Assembly (NCBI GenBank): GCA_963082975.1 | Contig: OY720346.1 | Span: 51,535,759 to 51,599,758, forward strand | Direction: 5' to 3' | Length of the DNA stretch: 64,000 bases | Source: Labia minor | Lineage: Eukaryota; Arthropoda; Insecta; Dermaptera; Spongiphoridae | Part shown: one piece after another, positions 34,454 through 46,620 of the stretch | Layout of the letters: every line of letters begins with the position of its first letter | Numbering within the stretch: the first letter of the stretch is position 1 | Program-made: the position numbers and the translations under genes | Notes under the pieces: generated by a model | Databases searched by the model: none | Told to the model about the DNA's origin: nothing | What the model saw: only the letters and a program-made list of their open reading frames with translations

Positions 34454-34778
34454 ATTATACTAGTTTATCAAAATAAAATGCCTTTTTAAAGTGAAAAAAT
34501 GATCAGAAGCAAGTACCTAATATATGACAAAATATTTTTTTTCTTTGTTTATTTATTTACTTTTATTATTTTTTTTAACTTTAATTATAAATATTATTAT
34601 TATATTATATTATTATTATTATTATTGATTTGTGTTATAGTTTTAATTACAATATTTTTATTATTAATTTTAAATTGATATGAAAAAAAATGATGAATTT
34701 TATAAATAAAATAATGAAATTTTTCCATCTATCAATGAATAAAATAATCGAATAAATACACAGTAAATATATTATTCC

Positions 34779-35085
34779 TTTAACACGTTGACGATCATTT
34801 TTATACTATTGAAGGTCTAAAAAAGCACATTTTTTTTGCAAAATTAGTTTTTGGAAATTTTTATTACTAATTTTTTTTTGTAAATAATAAATTAATTATT
34901 ATTTATTCATTGAAATTAATTATTACACGGATTGATAATGTTGAATTAAAAAAAAACATATTTATGATCAATAATTTGCTTCATATACATTTATGTATAA
35001 TAATTATAATCTAAGACGTCGATAGACGTCGTTTGCACCTACATCAACAGTAGCCAGACGTCTATAGACGTCATTTACGTAATTC
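34779..35085. mobile_element. Candidate MITE with GACGTC palindromes
   Basis: The left limit TTTAACACGTTGACGATCA resembles termini of TTAA-targeting (piggyBac-like) MITEs. Near the right end are GACGTCGATAGACGTC and, 35 bp later, the perfect 16-bp palindrome GACGTCTATAGACGTC. Right boundary and target duplication are uncertain. Non-coding. Confidence 0.4.
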
Positions 35086-35948
35086 TTTCAAAAATATACC
35101 TATAAATATAGGTAATATATAATACAATATATTATAAATTATATTGAGAAATATTTGAAATGAAGGTAATGTGATGCACTAACCATATACTTTTTTTTTT
35201 AAATTCAATTTAAATAATGTATACTAAATAATATATAATAATTTCATCAGTTTGTCCACTTCTTAAATCTAAAAGAGTGTCTTAATTTTAATCTAAAATA
35301 AAATAAAAGTATATCAAAATGATGATGCTCAAATCCAATTTATATATATATATAAATATATATATACGTATTTATCTTTAATTTATACAAGAAAATAATC
35401 TAAATATTATTTAATTTATTCAATTGTGAGAAGTAGTAAATTTGCATATTTGGAAAATTAAAATATGGAATATATATAGAGTATGGAATAAATAATGAAA
35501 TAAATATATATATTTGTATTTTACTGGAATCCTTTGGATAACTATTATTTAAATAAGATAAAAATAAAAAGAATTAATTGTATTCGCAAAATAAACGTAG
35601 CAAGAAGCTTAAAATAAATTGGTTATTGACATCGAAATAAATTTGCCCGAGTTCAACTCCCTCTCGTTGGTTTGATCCTATGACCGAGATGAGATTGGAA
35701 CCTAAGGCCCTTGACATTGGTTGAAATTTTTCTATATTTATAAACCTCATAATAAATTATGAACAAATAAATGATATGTATATCAAATAATATTTATGTG
35801 TGTATGAGAGAGAGAGAGAGAGAGAGGGAGAGATACATAAGTGAATCTATATCTGAGTATGTGTTTCAAAAATAAGCAATGATCACATCATGGACTGACA
35901 TTAATATTTACCACAAGGTAATAAAAGTGTTCTGTTGGAAACCTTCAA

Positions 35949-35979
<31 letters not shown>

Positions 35980-36305
35980 TTAAACAAGTTTAGGTGGGTG
36001 CCCTTTCTCCCACCGTTGCTCTTAAAAGTATCCATCAAAGCCATTTAAACTGAGAACTTGACACCTACAACGAAGGAAACCAACTTTCTGATTGAAATTA
36101 AAGGTAGATATAGATAATTATATATCAATCAAACTTGCAATATTTCTCAAAGAAAGAGAGAAGGACAGGCGAGATGCAAGGAAAAACTCATCCAATTGAT
36201 AAATTATAGGAAACATTTTCATTTATTAAATTTTTCTTAAGCGAGAGTTTATCCTATTATACTAATAAAAATTATATATATATATGTATATATTTGTATT
36301 TTTGA
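35086..36305. other. AT-rich sequence with (GA)n microsatellites
   Basis: (GA)n tracts at about 35810-35833 and 35950-35976, and (TA)n near 35340-35365. GC-richer patches at 35640-35730 and 35990-36090 have no recognised content; the former shows a weak B-box-like TGGTTTGATCCTATG. Confidence 0.5.
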
Positions 36306-36309
36306 AATA

Positions 36310-36735
36310 TTAACCCACTCGTAGTATTTTTTTGAAATTCACACCATAGATAATTTTTATAAAGAAAAATCGATCTGTATTGTGGTTTCAGCCTCGGGAA
36401 AAATAATCTTTATTAGTTTTTTTCTTAATTTAAAATATAACATTTAACAGCAACTACGTCAGTCAGCGCTTCCTTAAAATATTTAAAATATAAATAAAAT
36501 CAAATTACCCAATATATATTATATTATATCCACATGCCATACTTTTCTGTCTTTCAGTGCATTAAAACGTACGTTTGAGAGTTGAATGTTTTATGACTTT
36601 TTTTTAAATTATGTTCTTTTAAATTATTTGAACGGCGACTCGGTGAACCAGGTATTAATATTATCAGCCAAACCCGATAATAATGAATAATTTTTTTTAA
36701 TGACCGAGTGGCAGCTCAGTGATCCATGTACTTAT
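36310..36735 (+). repeat. Family L repeat, copy 2, ending in a family A-type terminus
   Basis: Shares ACCGATCTGTAT-type text, GCAACTACGTCAG and CTTTCAGTGCATTAAAACGT with 31.2 kb. It ends with GGCGACTCGGTGAACCAGGT, a 60-bp spacer and ACCGAGTGGCAGCTCAGTGA. This is the inverted family A terminus pair in diverged form, and it ties families L and A together. Confidence 0.6.
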
Positions 36736-37189
36736 TTATTATTCGTTATTATTACATGATTTTTATTGGAAGTATTTATTTGAAATGATCAAAGGAAAAT
36801 ATTTGAGATTTTTACTAATACTAGAGATTGAACATTTACGGAGTGATTCACGTGTCCCTTTGAACCCATAATACATTGAGAGATTCTTAGTTAAACAAAT
36901 AGTTATATTATCTTGAAATTAATATATTTTTTTTAATTTTAATGTATATTTTAGGATAAATTATCTTGTAAACTTTGATTAGTAATAATATTTAATTAAT
37001 TGATTTTACTTAATAATTATATTAATTGATTGTTAAAAATAAAACATGAAAATGAATTATTTTCGAATATAAACAATAAATTTGGTTTATGTTGATTTAT
37101 ACTCAATTAATTATAAATATTTATTATTTATAGGAATTTATATGAATTTTGATAATGATTTATTTATTACTTATTATTTATTTATTTAA

Positions 37190-37530
37190 AGGAACCACAG
37201 GGCGAAATGCAACATCGTTGGCCCACATTGTTATTTGTTATACCTTTATATGGTATATTTATGTATCTTTTTTGTGTTGTCGGGTTCAAGTCCCGGCCCT
37301 GGCAAAGGATTTTCTCTAAGTGAGGTTTATGGGACGGAGTCAATCCAACCTCTGGCATCAAAATTGGAAAGCTACTTGATAAAAAGTAGCGCCTCCGATC
37401 AAGAAAATCAAGGTAAAGGTTGATAGGATCCGCTCTACTGATCATAGAACACCTAATTAATATAATCGACTTGGTAGGCGCTGTTGTTGCTCAGAATGTA
37501 CAAAAGTCAGAGGTTTTTTATTTATTTATT
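37190..37530 (+). mobile_element. SINE family S2
   Basis: A B-box and T-arm CGGGTTCAAGTCCCGGCC with a four-base perfect stem lies about 65 bp after a weak A-box-like TGGCCCACATTG. The body runs through CATCAAAATTGGAAAGCTAC, GATCAAGAAAATCAAGG and ACTGATCATAGAACACCT, and ends in a (TTTA)n tail. A second, split copy is at 27.7/29.6 kb. The (TTTA)n context hides any target duplication. Overlapping open frames are by-products. Confidence 0.66.
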
Positions 37531-37534
37531 TATT

Positions 37535-38720
37535 TATTGACTTAAATTCCCTATTTTAACTAAGCTTTTAAGTTCATTTATAAAATAAAGGAATGTATTG
37601 TGATCCTCGGTTAAAATATGGTCTTTTTATATTGTTTTATTTTTTTAAATGAAAGTAGTGTGATGATTAAAAAATAATCAATATTTTTAATTGTATTATT
37701 TCTCATTCTTCGTCCAGGGAATTAAATAAGAGGGTTGCTTTATTTTAATAAATAGATTAAAAATAATAATTTAATTAGTATTTTTTTCTTTTTTCATTTT
37801 GAAGGAATACAATAATCAATAAATAATATGTGTTAGTGTTCTGGACAAGGAATCTGATGCTTTTTCAAGAAAACAACGGTTTACTTCAATGATACATAAT
37901 TTTTCTACGTTAGAAAACAACCGAGTAAGGAAGAAAACATAATCTTGTCTAGACGAGCGTTATTAAGAAAAATGTAAAGAATTTCTTTAATAAACTTGAC
38001 CCCAATTTTGTATTTTTTTCTCCTACCCCCCTTCTCCTTACTCCCCCTTCCACCTTCATGCACTCCCCCCCACCTACTTTTAATTATAAATTCCAAAAGT
38101 GAAATGAGAAAAATGGGAAGGTCGTCGGTTTGGCCAGGTCAATGCATTCCAGACGGGGAGATTCCATGTTCTCACATCGCGTCAGGTCGTTCCATGATTG
38201 GACCAAATATGCCTGGCGACTGACTCTACAACAGGACATTGAATATATCTTGTTTTCGATTTTTTTTTCTTTCTCTAGCATATCCCCCTCCTATTTTTTC
38301 CCTATAGATCGACGCAGCAGCAAAATAACGAAGGAGCAAACCACTTAGTTTAATGAACAACAACACTACATGGTATTCGCAAAAGAGGTGAGGGATATAA
38401 AAACAAGTTAACGAATATTTCGTTAGAGTTAAAAAAAATCAAACAAAATAAAATAAAAATAAACAAAAAAAAAAAAATAATGGTCAATAACATAATAAAT
38501 ATTGAAAAACAAATTGTTTTTATCGAGTAGAGAAAAAAAGGAGGATGAAGAGGAGAGGTGGAAATATAAATATTATTTTAATAAAAATATATTTTCAGAT
38601 TCAATTAAAAAACAACTAAATTATTTGATTGATATTATATATGATTATTTGAATGAAATTAATAAATTGGTGTTTAATAAAATTTTTTAATTAATAGGTT
38701 CCTACTTCATCAACCTAACA
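37535..38720. other. AT-rich sequence with pyrimidine tract and GC-richer patch
   Basis: 38015-38073 is C/T-rich (repeated CCCCC runs). 38100-38240 has balanced composition with three mutually overlapping short frames on both strands, none with a known domain. No gene can be supported. Confidence 0.45.
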
Positions 38721-38723
38721 TAT

Positions 38724-38838
38724 CAGCGCTCGCTCTAGAATTTACAATAGAACAAATTGCCGCCCCAATTTTCGTAACATTTATTACATTCATAATCAGA
38801 ATCACCGCCCCTTCAGATTTGCCGCCCTCTAGAGCGGG
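38724..38838. mobile_element. Short hAT-like MITE relic
   Basis: Left CAGCGCTCGCTCTAGA and right TCTAGAGCGGGTTA are inverse. Subterminal GCCGCCCC and GCCGCCC motifs recur three times, a pattern seen in hAT-derived MITEs. It is only about 115 bp, so confidence is modest. Confidence 0.4.
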
Positions 38839-38971
38839 TTATGGTTACATACTTTACATAAATACACATGTACGAGCATGATTTCCTGTTAACGAGTAAA
38901 TAATCTATTTATTTTTAGATATTGTATAGATCAAACCTTGAGGAAATCCAATTTGTGGATAGGTAGATGGG

Positions 38972-39279
38972 GCAGGTCAAAAAGTTCGTGACTTTTTGAA
39001 TTTCCTGTCTCTTAAATAAATGGCAACACTGCTCCAATCACCAGGCAACTATCAGCTGACTACTATTGAAATTTGTACCAGCTAGGTCTTTTAATTTTAG
39101 TTTGACATCCATTAATAGCAGGCTACCTGGGAGAAGAAATAGAGAAAAGTGAATTTCCATGAAAATTCATGAATTTGGATACGAATTGTTCCCTCATATG
39201 CCCTATTCTCCGGATTTAGCCCCAAGTGAATATTTCTTGTTTCGAAACCGAAGGAATGGCTCAGTGGAAAGAGATTTGA

Positions 39280-39331
<52 letters not shown>

Positions 39332-39613
39332 GAGGGTTGGGGAAGCTTTTATAGCCTGTGTGTGGGACTCGCCGGGGCATACCCACTAAACCCCATTCCT
39401 CTGCTTCCTGATCCTGATTCCATGATGAAATCATCTCACAAACAAATTTGGTGTCCTCGACAAATATTATTTTTTGAAAGGGATAAAAAAAATTGGAGAA
39501 ACGTTGGACGAAGTGTATAGAGCTCAAAGGAGACTACGTTGAATAATAAATTATTTTTTATCCAAAAACCAGTGTTTCATTCAAAAAGTCACGGACAAAT
39601 TGACTTGACCTCG
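38972..39613 (+). pseudogene. mariner element relic with retro-insert
   Basis: Ends are inverse: AGGTCAAAAAGTTCGTGACT on the left and TCACGGACAAATTGACTTGACCTCG on the right in parts, with TA after the right end. Coding remnants on the plus strand are HMPYSPDLAPSEYFLF (last catalytic D region), WLSGKRFD, then after an insertion KYYFLKGIKKIGE and YRAQRRLR, matching a mariner C-terminus. The N-terminal half and the first two catalytic residues are deleted. Confidence 0.8.
39285..39461 (-). mobile_element. Poly-A-tailed retro-insertion inside mariner
   Basis: A run of 44 T on the plus strand adjoins about 130 bp of GC-richer sequence (CTCGCCGGGGCATACCCACT). On the minus strand this reads as a transcript end followed by a 44-nt poly-A. 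It interrupts mariner coding sequence. It is probably the 3' end of a LINE or SINE of unidentified family. No clear target duplication is seen. Confidence 0.6.
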
Positions 39614-39619
39614 TACTTA

Positions 39620-40485
39620 CCAATTCTCAAAATAATTTCTTAATTCACACATAAATCTTAATATTAATAAGTTGATTAGTTGTATAACTTTTCCATTTCC
39701 ATTTGCTATTAAAATAAACTATATGGAATAATAAAATACTTCAAGGAAGATATGCGTCAAATGCAATTAGTTGAGATCAATAGTAAAGATAACAAGAGAT
39801 TCTTAATTATAAATTAATAAATCGCTGGAACTCGCAAGACATTAACCTAATACCATTTCCTAAGATATAATATTACATATTGGCGGTAATAAAGTTACGG
39901 GTACCGGTCTTTCGGGACAAATATAATAAGGTTCACCACACATTGGAAATTGTGAGCTGAGTTAACATCCAATCCTAAGAATATTTTTCTTTTGAAATAT
40001 ATAAATAAGAGAAAATAATAAAAGAATAACAATCTGATATGTGTTTTATAGCCAACTTTTGATAAATTTATCTCAAAGGTATATTTCAATTAAATTATAT
40101 ATATATATATAATAGTTATTTCCAAGTGATTATAAATTAAATTAGATTGCATAACGGTTCGAATTAGCCATAAATCTTAATTTTCCTTTGAATTTGCGTC
40201 AGCAATACTAACGTTTCGGATTAACAGTTGGCATCCTCGGTTAATGAATGAATAATGTTGATTTAGTTAAATGCATGTTTTATTCATTTTTTTTTAATTA
40301 ATAATTTGACAAGAAAAAAATGATATTATATTTTTTATTTCAAAAAATAAATAAATAATATAAAGGATATTTCATTTAATATTCTTTGAATTAATTGTTT
40401 GAGTAATGTAATGAGTATTCACAAATACGCCTGATTGAAGTTTCTATGAATGTAAATTAATGAGATTAGATTAGTTTCCTACTAT
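39620..40485. other. AT-rich sequence, nothing recognised
   Basis: Mixed patch at 39880-39970, otherwise AT-rich. No repeat family hit. Confidence 0.5.
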
Positions 40486-40490
40486 ATATA

Positions 40491-41149
40491 TGAGGTTTGT
40501 TAAAAAGAAAAGGTGAATTTTGAATTATTTCGAAAATATTTATTTATTCATGAATATCCATTTTGTCCCCTTCAAAGTAATTCCCCTCAGATGCACTTTT
40601 GTGAGTGCTTCTTTCAATCGTTGAAGCACTTATGAAATGTGCTTTTCGGTATGGCCATCAGCTCGTTTATCGATTGTGACTTTATCTCATCCATTGCGGC
40701 AAAACGCTTTCCTTTCATTGGTCTCTTAAGTTTTGGGAGTCACTAGGAGCCAAATCTGGTGAATACGATGGCTGAGGCACGATTTCGGTGTTGTTTTTGG
40801 CCAAAAATCACGAAAAAGTAATTATGTGTTAGCTGGTGAATTATCATGATGCAGAATCCATGATTTGTTTTCCAGAATTTCGATCGTTTGAGCCGTATTG
40901 CTTCACGTAAACGTTGCATAACTTCCTTGTATTATTTATTAGTTTGAAGTAAAAAATCGAAGAACAAACAAAAACGTGACTAACTTTTTCACTTGTCAAT
41001 AACATACCACTAATCGAAAGTGGCTGATAATTTCAACATATGAGAAACATTTGTGTACCAATATACAAAAAAAAAAAAAAAAAAATGATAATCGAATGTA
41101 TACAGCCCACGAAAATTCAAAATTCACCTTTTCTTTTGAACAGACCTCA
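40491..41149 (-). mobile_element. Internally deleted mariner
   Basis: A 659-bp element flanked by TA on both sides. Termini TGAGGTTTGTTAAAAAGAAA and the inverse of TGAGGTCTGTTCAAAAGAAA pair over about 35 bp with few mismatches. The minus strand keeps a C-terminal transposase segment ending EGNYFEGDKMDIHE and a stop, with PDLAPSD upstream. The N-terminal and central catalytic regions are deleted near 40945. Confidence 0.82.
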
Positions 41150-41154
41150 TATAT

Positions 41155-41785
41155 TCTAAATAATAATTATGCGTGCACAAAGAAAACAAACAAGTCATTC
41201 ATTATTTATTGAGACAAATGACTTAGTCAAACAATATAAAAGATAAAAAACAAAATGAAAATAAAGTAATTACAAGAAAAGATTTGTACTTTTGGTAATT
41301 TTGAAAAAAAAAAAAAATAATCTCCATAAATGAATCATTTAAAAAGTCTTACCTCCTCCCCTTCCCTTGTGAATGAATAAAAACTTAAAAAAAAAAAAAT
41401 AAATGAATAATTAGATGTGTAATATTAGTTGAAAGTATGCGGTAATTTGGCTGTTGTCTCTAAGAACACCATTACAAGACGTAATGCAAATTAGTCAAAC
41501 GATTCTCTTTCTCCCCCGTACTCAGCTCGTACTTGAGTAAGGTTTCTTGAACATATAGGTCAAGCTCCAAATTTAGGTCAATAGCCCTGCGCCCCACCAG
41601 ACATAATTGCAAACAGGAAGAAAAAAGGTCGTCTGCATTCCAACGTGGAAATCATTACCATTATATATACTTATAATCTTGTAAAAATATAATAAATTAT
41701 AATACTAAAATAAAAAAAAAATTATAAAAATATTTAAATAATATTGATCCATCAACGATCAACTAATCAACTAAAGGTATTATAA
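41155..41785. other. Intergenic-like sequence with GC-richer patch
   Basis: 41430-41650 is non-repetitive and more balanced (CTGCGCCCCACCAGAC region) without a supported frame. Flanks are A-rich. Confidence 0.45.
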
Positions 41786-41786
41786 T

Positions 41787-42172
41787 CATTTTTACTATCT
41801 CGCCATAGTATTACGATCACGAAAATTTTCGATGTCGAGATTTTGATGTTTTTATACGTTTTGAAGGTTTCTGAATCATTTTCAAAAAGGTTGAAAAAAA
41901 TGTCTTTCTGTGTGTGTGTGTGTGTGTGTCTTTTACGCAAAAACGGTTTGATGAATAATAAAATTTGGTACACGGGCATTATTCAAAATTCGTAGTTTTC
42001 TATCAACATTTGAGAAAAGTAGCTCTTTCGGAAGAGGGTCATTACCTACCACATTTTAATTATTTTTTCCTCTAAACTGACAGTAAAAATAAAAATATAT
42101 ATTTGATAATTTTTTACATGGTATAAAACTGCTATTTCAGCTTGATTGAATCTCTGAAAGTACCGGAATTTT
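41787..42172 (-). mobile_element. Family E element, copy 4, 3' truncated
   Basis: The left end ACTATCTCGCCATAGTATTA and AAAATTTTCGATGTCGAGAT are the inverse of the other copies' ends, with a (TG)n tract at 41910-41930. It stops after CTGAAAGTACCGGAATT, losing the hairpin end. Confidence 0.76.
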
Positions 42173-42289
42173 TTCTTTTATTCTATTTTACAATTTGAGT
42201 TAATATAAGCCATATTAAAGTTTTATTAATATATACCTATAATTATATTCAAAAGGGATAAAAATTACATTTTATAAAACAATTATTTT

Positions 42290-42655
42290 GATGGTTGTAA
42301 TATATGGATTTGAGGCATGGTCAATGACCTTAGGTGACGAGAGTACATTTAGAATATTTGAGAATAAGATTTTTTGCAGCATTTATGGGCCAAAACAAGA
42401 TAAGGTCAATTGGGAATAGCGGAGACTGCATAACGAGGAATTGCATGATTTCTATGCATCTCCAGATAGACGGGACGTGAGAGAGATGGGATAGAGTAGG
42501 GAGTGGAGGGTTGTGATTCAGGATAGGGATACTGGTGGGTGAACAATTTAGGAAGGGACGTGAAAGTTGGAGTTGGATGGTTATGAGACACTTGAGAAAT
42601 GTGGCTGCTACGGCCAAGAAATTTCAAGTTCCGTAGAGTCACAGAGATAGATAGT
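42290..42655 (+). pseudogene. 5'-truncated non-LTR retrotransposon, C-terminal RT end
   Basis: VVIYGFEAWSMTLGDES, then ENKIFCSIYGPKQDKVNWE and RLHNEELHDFYASPD. These are the post-catalytic C-terminal segment of RTE/jockey-related reverse transcriptases (LLYGxExW...F..RxLRxIyGP). After a stop and frameshift the remains of a GRP-basic region follow. The end is GTTCCGTAGAGTCACAGAGA with an (ATAG) tail. Confidence 0.8.
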
Positions 42656-42659
42656 CATA

Positions 42660-43539
42660 CATATATACCTAAGAGTTATTTTAATAGGGAGAAAAAGGGT
42701 AATTGAATTTTGAAAGTATTAGTTTGATTAACTGTATGTTGTTAGATAAAAATTTATAAGATTTTATTTTAATCTCACGGGGTAAGGGGCAAGAGAGAGC
42801 GAGAAAAATAATATAGAGATTTTTATCCCACTGTTAATAATAATAATAATAATAATAAATATCAATTAAAATAGGAAATAAAGTTTTTATCAAGATTTTT
42901 GTTCTTGCTCTTAAAAGCTGTTGGTTTTACTAAATAGAGAGATAAATAACTTTTTTTTTTTTTAGAAAATGATAATAAAAAATAAAATGAAAAGAAGAAA
43001 CAGAACAATCTTTCACGTGGAAAACGATTATCATTTAAATTATGAAAAAGATATTCTATAAGCTTAAAATAGAAAAAAAAAGATAAAGAAGAAAAAAGAT
43101 AGAAAATCATAATATCGGAGAGTTATCATTTGGAAGGAGATAAAATGAGATTCGGACCTGGAAGGCAAACAAGGACATAAATATAATGATATATTAAGTC
43201 GCCGAATGGCTACTTGTTGATCTAACAAGTAAACAAATGAGACCTCCCACGGTCTATTAATTTAATAAAATTTGGAACCCTTCATATTCATTAAATAATT
43301 CATGGGAAAATGGAATTTTAATTAATAATATGAAATTTGATCAGTAATGAGTTTTATTTTATCAATTAAAAAGTAATATATACTTAACAAATTATATATT
43401 GCAAAAAAATATCTAGATAATCAATTAATAAACATTAATTGCAACTTGCACCTTTAATATGTTTCTAATAAAATAAAAATCGCATGTATCTTAATTAAAT
43501 ATGAATGAATATAGATTATATTGATTTTTTTATTCGTGG
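42660..43539. other. AT-rich sequence, nothing recognised
   Basis: AAT triplet run near 42838-42860, A-rich tracts at 42950-43100. No gene or repeat recognised. Confidence 0.5.
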
Positions 43540-43785
43540 CTAGAATGGGAGAGGAAACAATGGAGAAAAATATATTGGTAGGGAGGCCGAGTGGGAAACA
43601 TCCGCTTGGGAGACTAAGGACGCGGTGGGTATCTACCCAAGTAATGTAGGAAGGGACGTGAGAGAGATGGGAGAGGGAAGGGTTTGGATGGTTGTGGTTC
43701 ACGATAGGGATACTTGGAGAAATGTGGTTATTGCGCCTAAAATCTATCGAGTTCTGTAGAGCCACACAAAAATAAATGACGTTTA
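43540..43785 (+). pseudogene. 5'-truncated non-LTR retrotransposon, 3' end only
   Basis: Shares with 51.9 kb the run GGGAGGCCGAGTGGGAAACA (the GRPSGKHPLGRLRTRW basic region) and the 3' end GTTCTGTAGAGCCACAC. It is shorter than the other two copies and its 5' break is different, as expected of independent truncated insertions. Confidence 0.75.
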
Positions 43786-43895
43786 CTTTTTTCCGTCACT
43801 ATACATATATACCATATATTAATAAACCAAGCCCTCAGTATTCAAATTGATTCTTATATTTCATTAATGTGACTTTCGGATATTATATATATATA

Positions 43896-44353
43896 CGAAG
43901 GCAATTCACAAAGTAGGTTAGGTTTTGAAATTAAGACAAAACTAGTACAGGAAAATGTTTTTTATTATATACATTTGGAAGAGCAACGAAAATACTACTT
44001 TTCCAAATAATCGCCAAAAAAAGTTGAGACATTTATCGTAGCGATGAACGAGCTTCGAAATTCCTTACTCATAGAAATCCGCCGCCTGAGTGTGGTACCC
44101 ACCTGGCACAAAACTTATGGTAGCCTAACTTTTGAGAAAGAATTACGTACAATAAAGTGCGTGAAATTTGCGGAAAACTGAAGGAAAGTTCGGTTATGGT
44201 GAAACGACGGTTTCCTCTAATTTTTTCATTGATCTTTTCCACTATTTCATTTTTTTTCACCGTCGTTCGAAGGAATGTATATAATAAAAAACATTTTCCT
44301 GTACTAGTTTTGTCTTAATTCCAAAACGTAACCTACTTTATGAATTGCCCTCG
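43896..44353 (-). mobile_element. Internally deleted mariner with about 80-bp TIRs
   Basis: 458 bp flanked by TA. Termini CGAAGGCAATTCACAAAGTA and the inverse CGAGGGCAATTCATAAAGTA pair, and pairing continues about 80 bp inward through TACAGGAAAATGTTTTTTAT. The minus strand keeps FPQISRTLLYVILSQKLGYH and FCARWVPH from the N-terminal half, joined to the C-terminal tail (HTQAADFYE, then HRYDKCLN). The whole catalytic core is missing. Confidence 0.85.
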
Positions 44354-44359
44354 TATAGA

Positions 44360-46190
44360 CCTTTATCAGAAAAACTTTCTTGCTATCAATTGGAAATTTA
44401 TCAAATAAATAAATACTGATGAGAAATACCCAATATTTAAATTTGAATTACCACAATTCCCCTCTCATGATTTTATAATTGAATGATAGGTTTTAAGGCA
44501 ATAAGTCATAGGATGAAAATTTTTAATTCGATATTTTCAACCTATCAATGCCATTGTCTATTGATAGACTAAAATACAGTAAAATTTCATTTTATTCTCT
44601 CATCAGGTAAGCTTTCATTAAAAGAGTTTTAACACTCAATTAACAGTACTAATTAATAACCTTGTGGAATATATATATATCTAAATTTATAAGCAATTAA
44701 AAAGAATTTTACATCAAAATTGCATTAAAATGCAAATTTCTAAATTATTATATATCTTCTAGAGAAATCCTTCAAATAATGAAAAAGAGGTAAGTATTCT
44801 TTTTATTCTCTGTACGGTTTTTATATACCTATACCTCCCTTCCACATTTCCACATTTGTATACTTGAACCAACTGTTCAATAAAAACGGCGGTTTTCAAC
44901 AGACACAAAGAAAAAAAAAAGAAAAGAAATGAAATATCACGAAAGACTAGAATTTGTTTTCGAATTATTTCAAATGAAAAGCAGAATTTCATTAACTTGA
45001 TGCGGTGATTGATTATACTACAACCGGCTGATTTGACGCCTATTAAAATATTTTCGAAACCTTTTCGAACGGCATTTCCTGGCTACACGCTCATCCGATT
45101 AAAGAGAGTATGCTTTTTTACCTCTAGCTTTTTCTACGTCTTTTACTTAAAAGACATGCTATTTTGGTCATTCAATAATAATAATAATAATAATAAAAAC
45201 AAAAGAAAAATGAATAAAATTAAAAATATAAATATTTTCACAAATGATTGGAATTAATTAAAAACTTTTCAAACATATTATTTTATATTTCAATAGCTTT
45301 CAAGAATTAATTAATTAAAAATTAATCAATATACATATATAATTTCCTAAGTAGGAATGTGTGTATGAAATGTCTGATATTATGTGAACTTAGCTACAAA
45401 TTTAGAACTTTACAATTTTTATAGAATTAAAAAAAAAAAATTTGAAATACACAACTTGAAATATTCTAATTTTTGATATTAAAATTATTTTTTATCATCA
45501 AAGAGAACTTATTAAACATAATAAACATAAAAAGAAGCCTATCAAAATTATTAATTAGTTACTAACTTAATTTTTTTTAAAATTTGGTTTTGTGTTATTG
45601 TTAAATCTTTAAAAAAAATTTCCAGAAATATTTGTGAATAAAGTTATTAATTTTATATTAACTATTGTGTTGATTTGTATGTATTTGAAACAAAATTTCC
45701 TATAAATTATTATTATTAATCAATCTCGTGCGACTAGAAGCCGCCTGTCCCACTAAGAAGAGTTTTATGCCGCCGGGAACTACTATGAAATTAAAAATTG
45801 TCTAAAATCCTTGTAATAAATAACAATTCCATTTGAATGATTAAGAAAAACTATATCATCCAAGAGCAGGAATTGGAACTTTGATTTGTCCTGAAATTTT
45901 ATAAAATTGAGGTTAAAATTATATTTGTCTTAAGTCAATTTATTTAAGTAAACACTTCCTAATCCAATAATGTTAATGAATGTGTTTTAATTAATGTATA
46001 ATCATACATTTCCTTTCTAGAAGAGTTTTGTCATGAATTCCAATGAACATCGATTGTCATGTATGTAAAGAAATTAGTATAAATTCAATTCAACTATAAA
46101 TCATAGACAAAAAACAAAATTATACTTTTTGTTATAGTTAAAATTTGATATTAATATTTAATTTAAAAGAAAATTCGGTAATTGTTTAGT
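44360..46190. other. AT-rich sequence, nothing recognised
   Basis: Simple AAT run near 45175-45195. Patches at 45000-45170 and 45730-45790 are less AT-rich, but their frames (for example 45009-45257) lack any known domain. Confidence 0.5.
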
Positions 46191-46620
46191 CTAACCGATA
46201 TATCATGGATTTGGATAAAACTTTACCAGTAGATTCCTTATTTGATTCCAAACAAACTTTCCTTAAGTAGTATGTGGCGTTCGCTTATAGTTTACGAGAT
46301 AAAAATTATTAAAGTTTGACAGATAAACTAGTTATGAACGAGCAGCCGTTTAATAATGTTTTATTAACAAATTCACTAATTATTCACTTATTCACTAAGT
46401 TTTTACAAATTCGGTTTGGATATATGAAAATTATTTAGTTAATTAATTTTTTAATCTTCTTATATACAAACCCAACTTATAAAAACAGAAAAAAAGTGAA
46501 GCCCTCTGGTAGTCAAATAATAAAACATGGTAGCTAAATAGAATATCAATGGATTTTAATGCAAACTTTAATAATTTTTATCTCGCTTAAGGAAAGTTTG
46601 TTTGGAACCAAAAAGAAATA

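Noticed and set aside
37182..37445. Minus-strand 87-codon and plus-strand 62-codon frames
   Set aside because: They overlap the S2 SINE, whose body recurs at 27.7/29.6 kb without an open frame.
37905..38348. Cluster of overlapping short frames on both strands
   Set aside because: Several mutually exclusive frames, biased by a pyrimidine tract, with no known domain or splice structure.
39250..39270. Perfect-looking tRNA A-box TGGCTCAGTGG
   Set aside because: The bases encode the mariner motif WLSGKRFD in place, and no B-box follows, so the resemblance is coincidental.
42330..42642. Minus-strand frames of 78 and 95 codons
   Set aside because: Antisense shadows of the LINE reverse transcriptase relic read on the plus strand.
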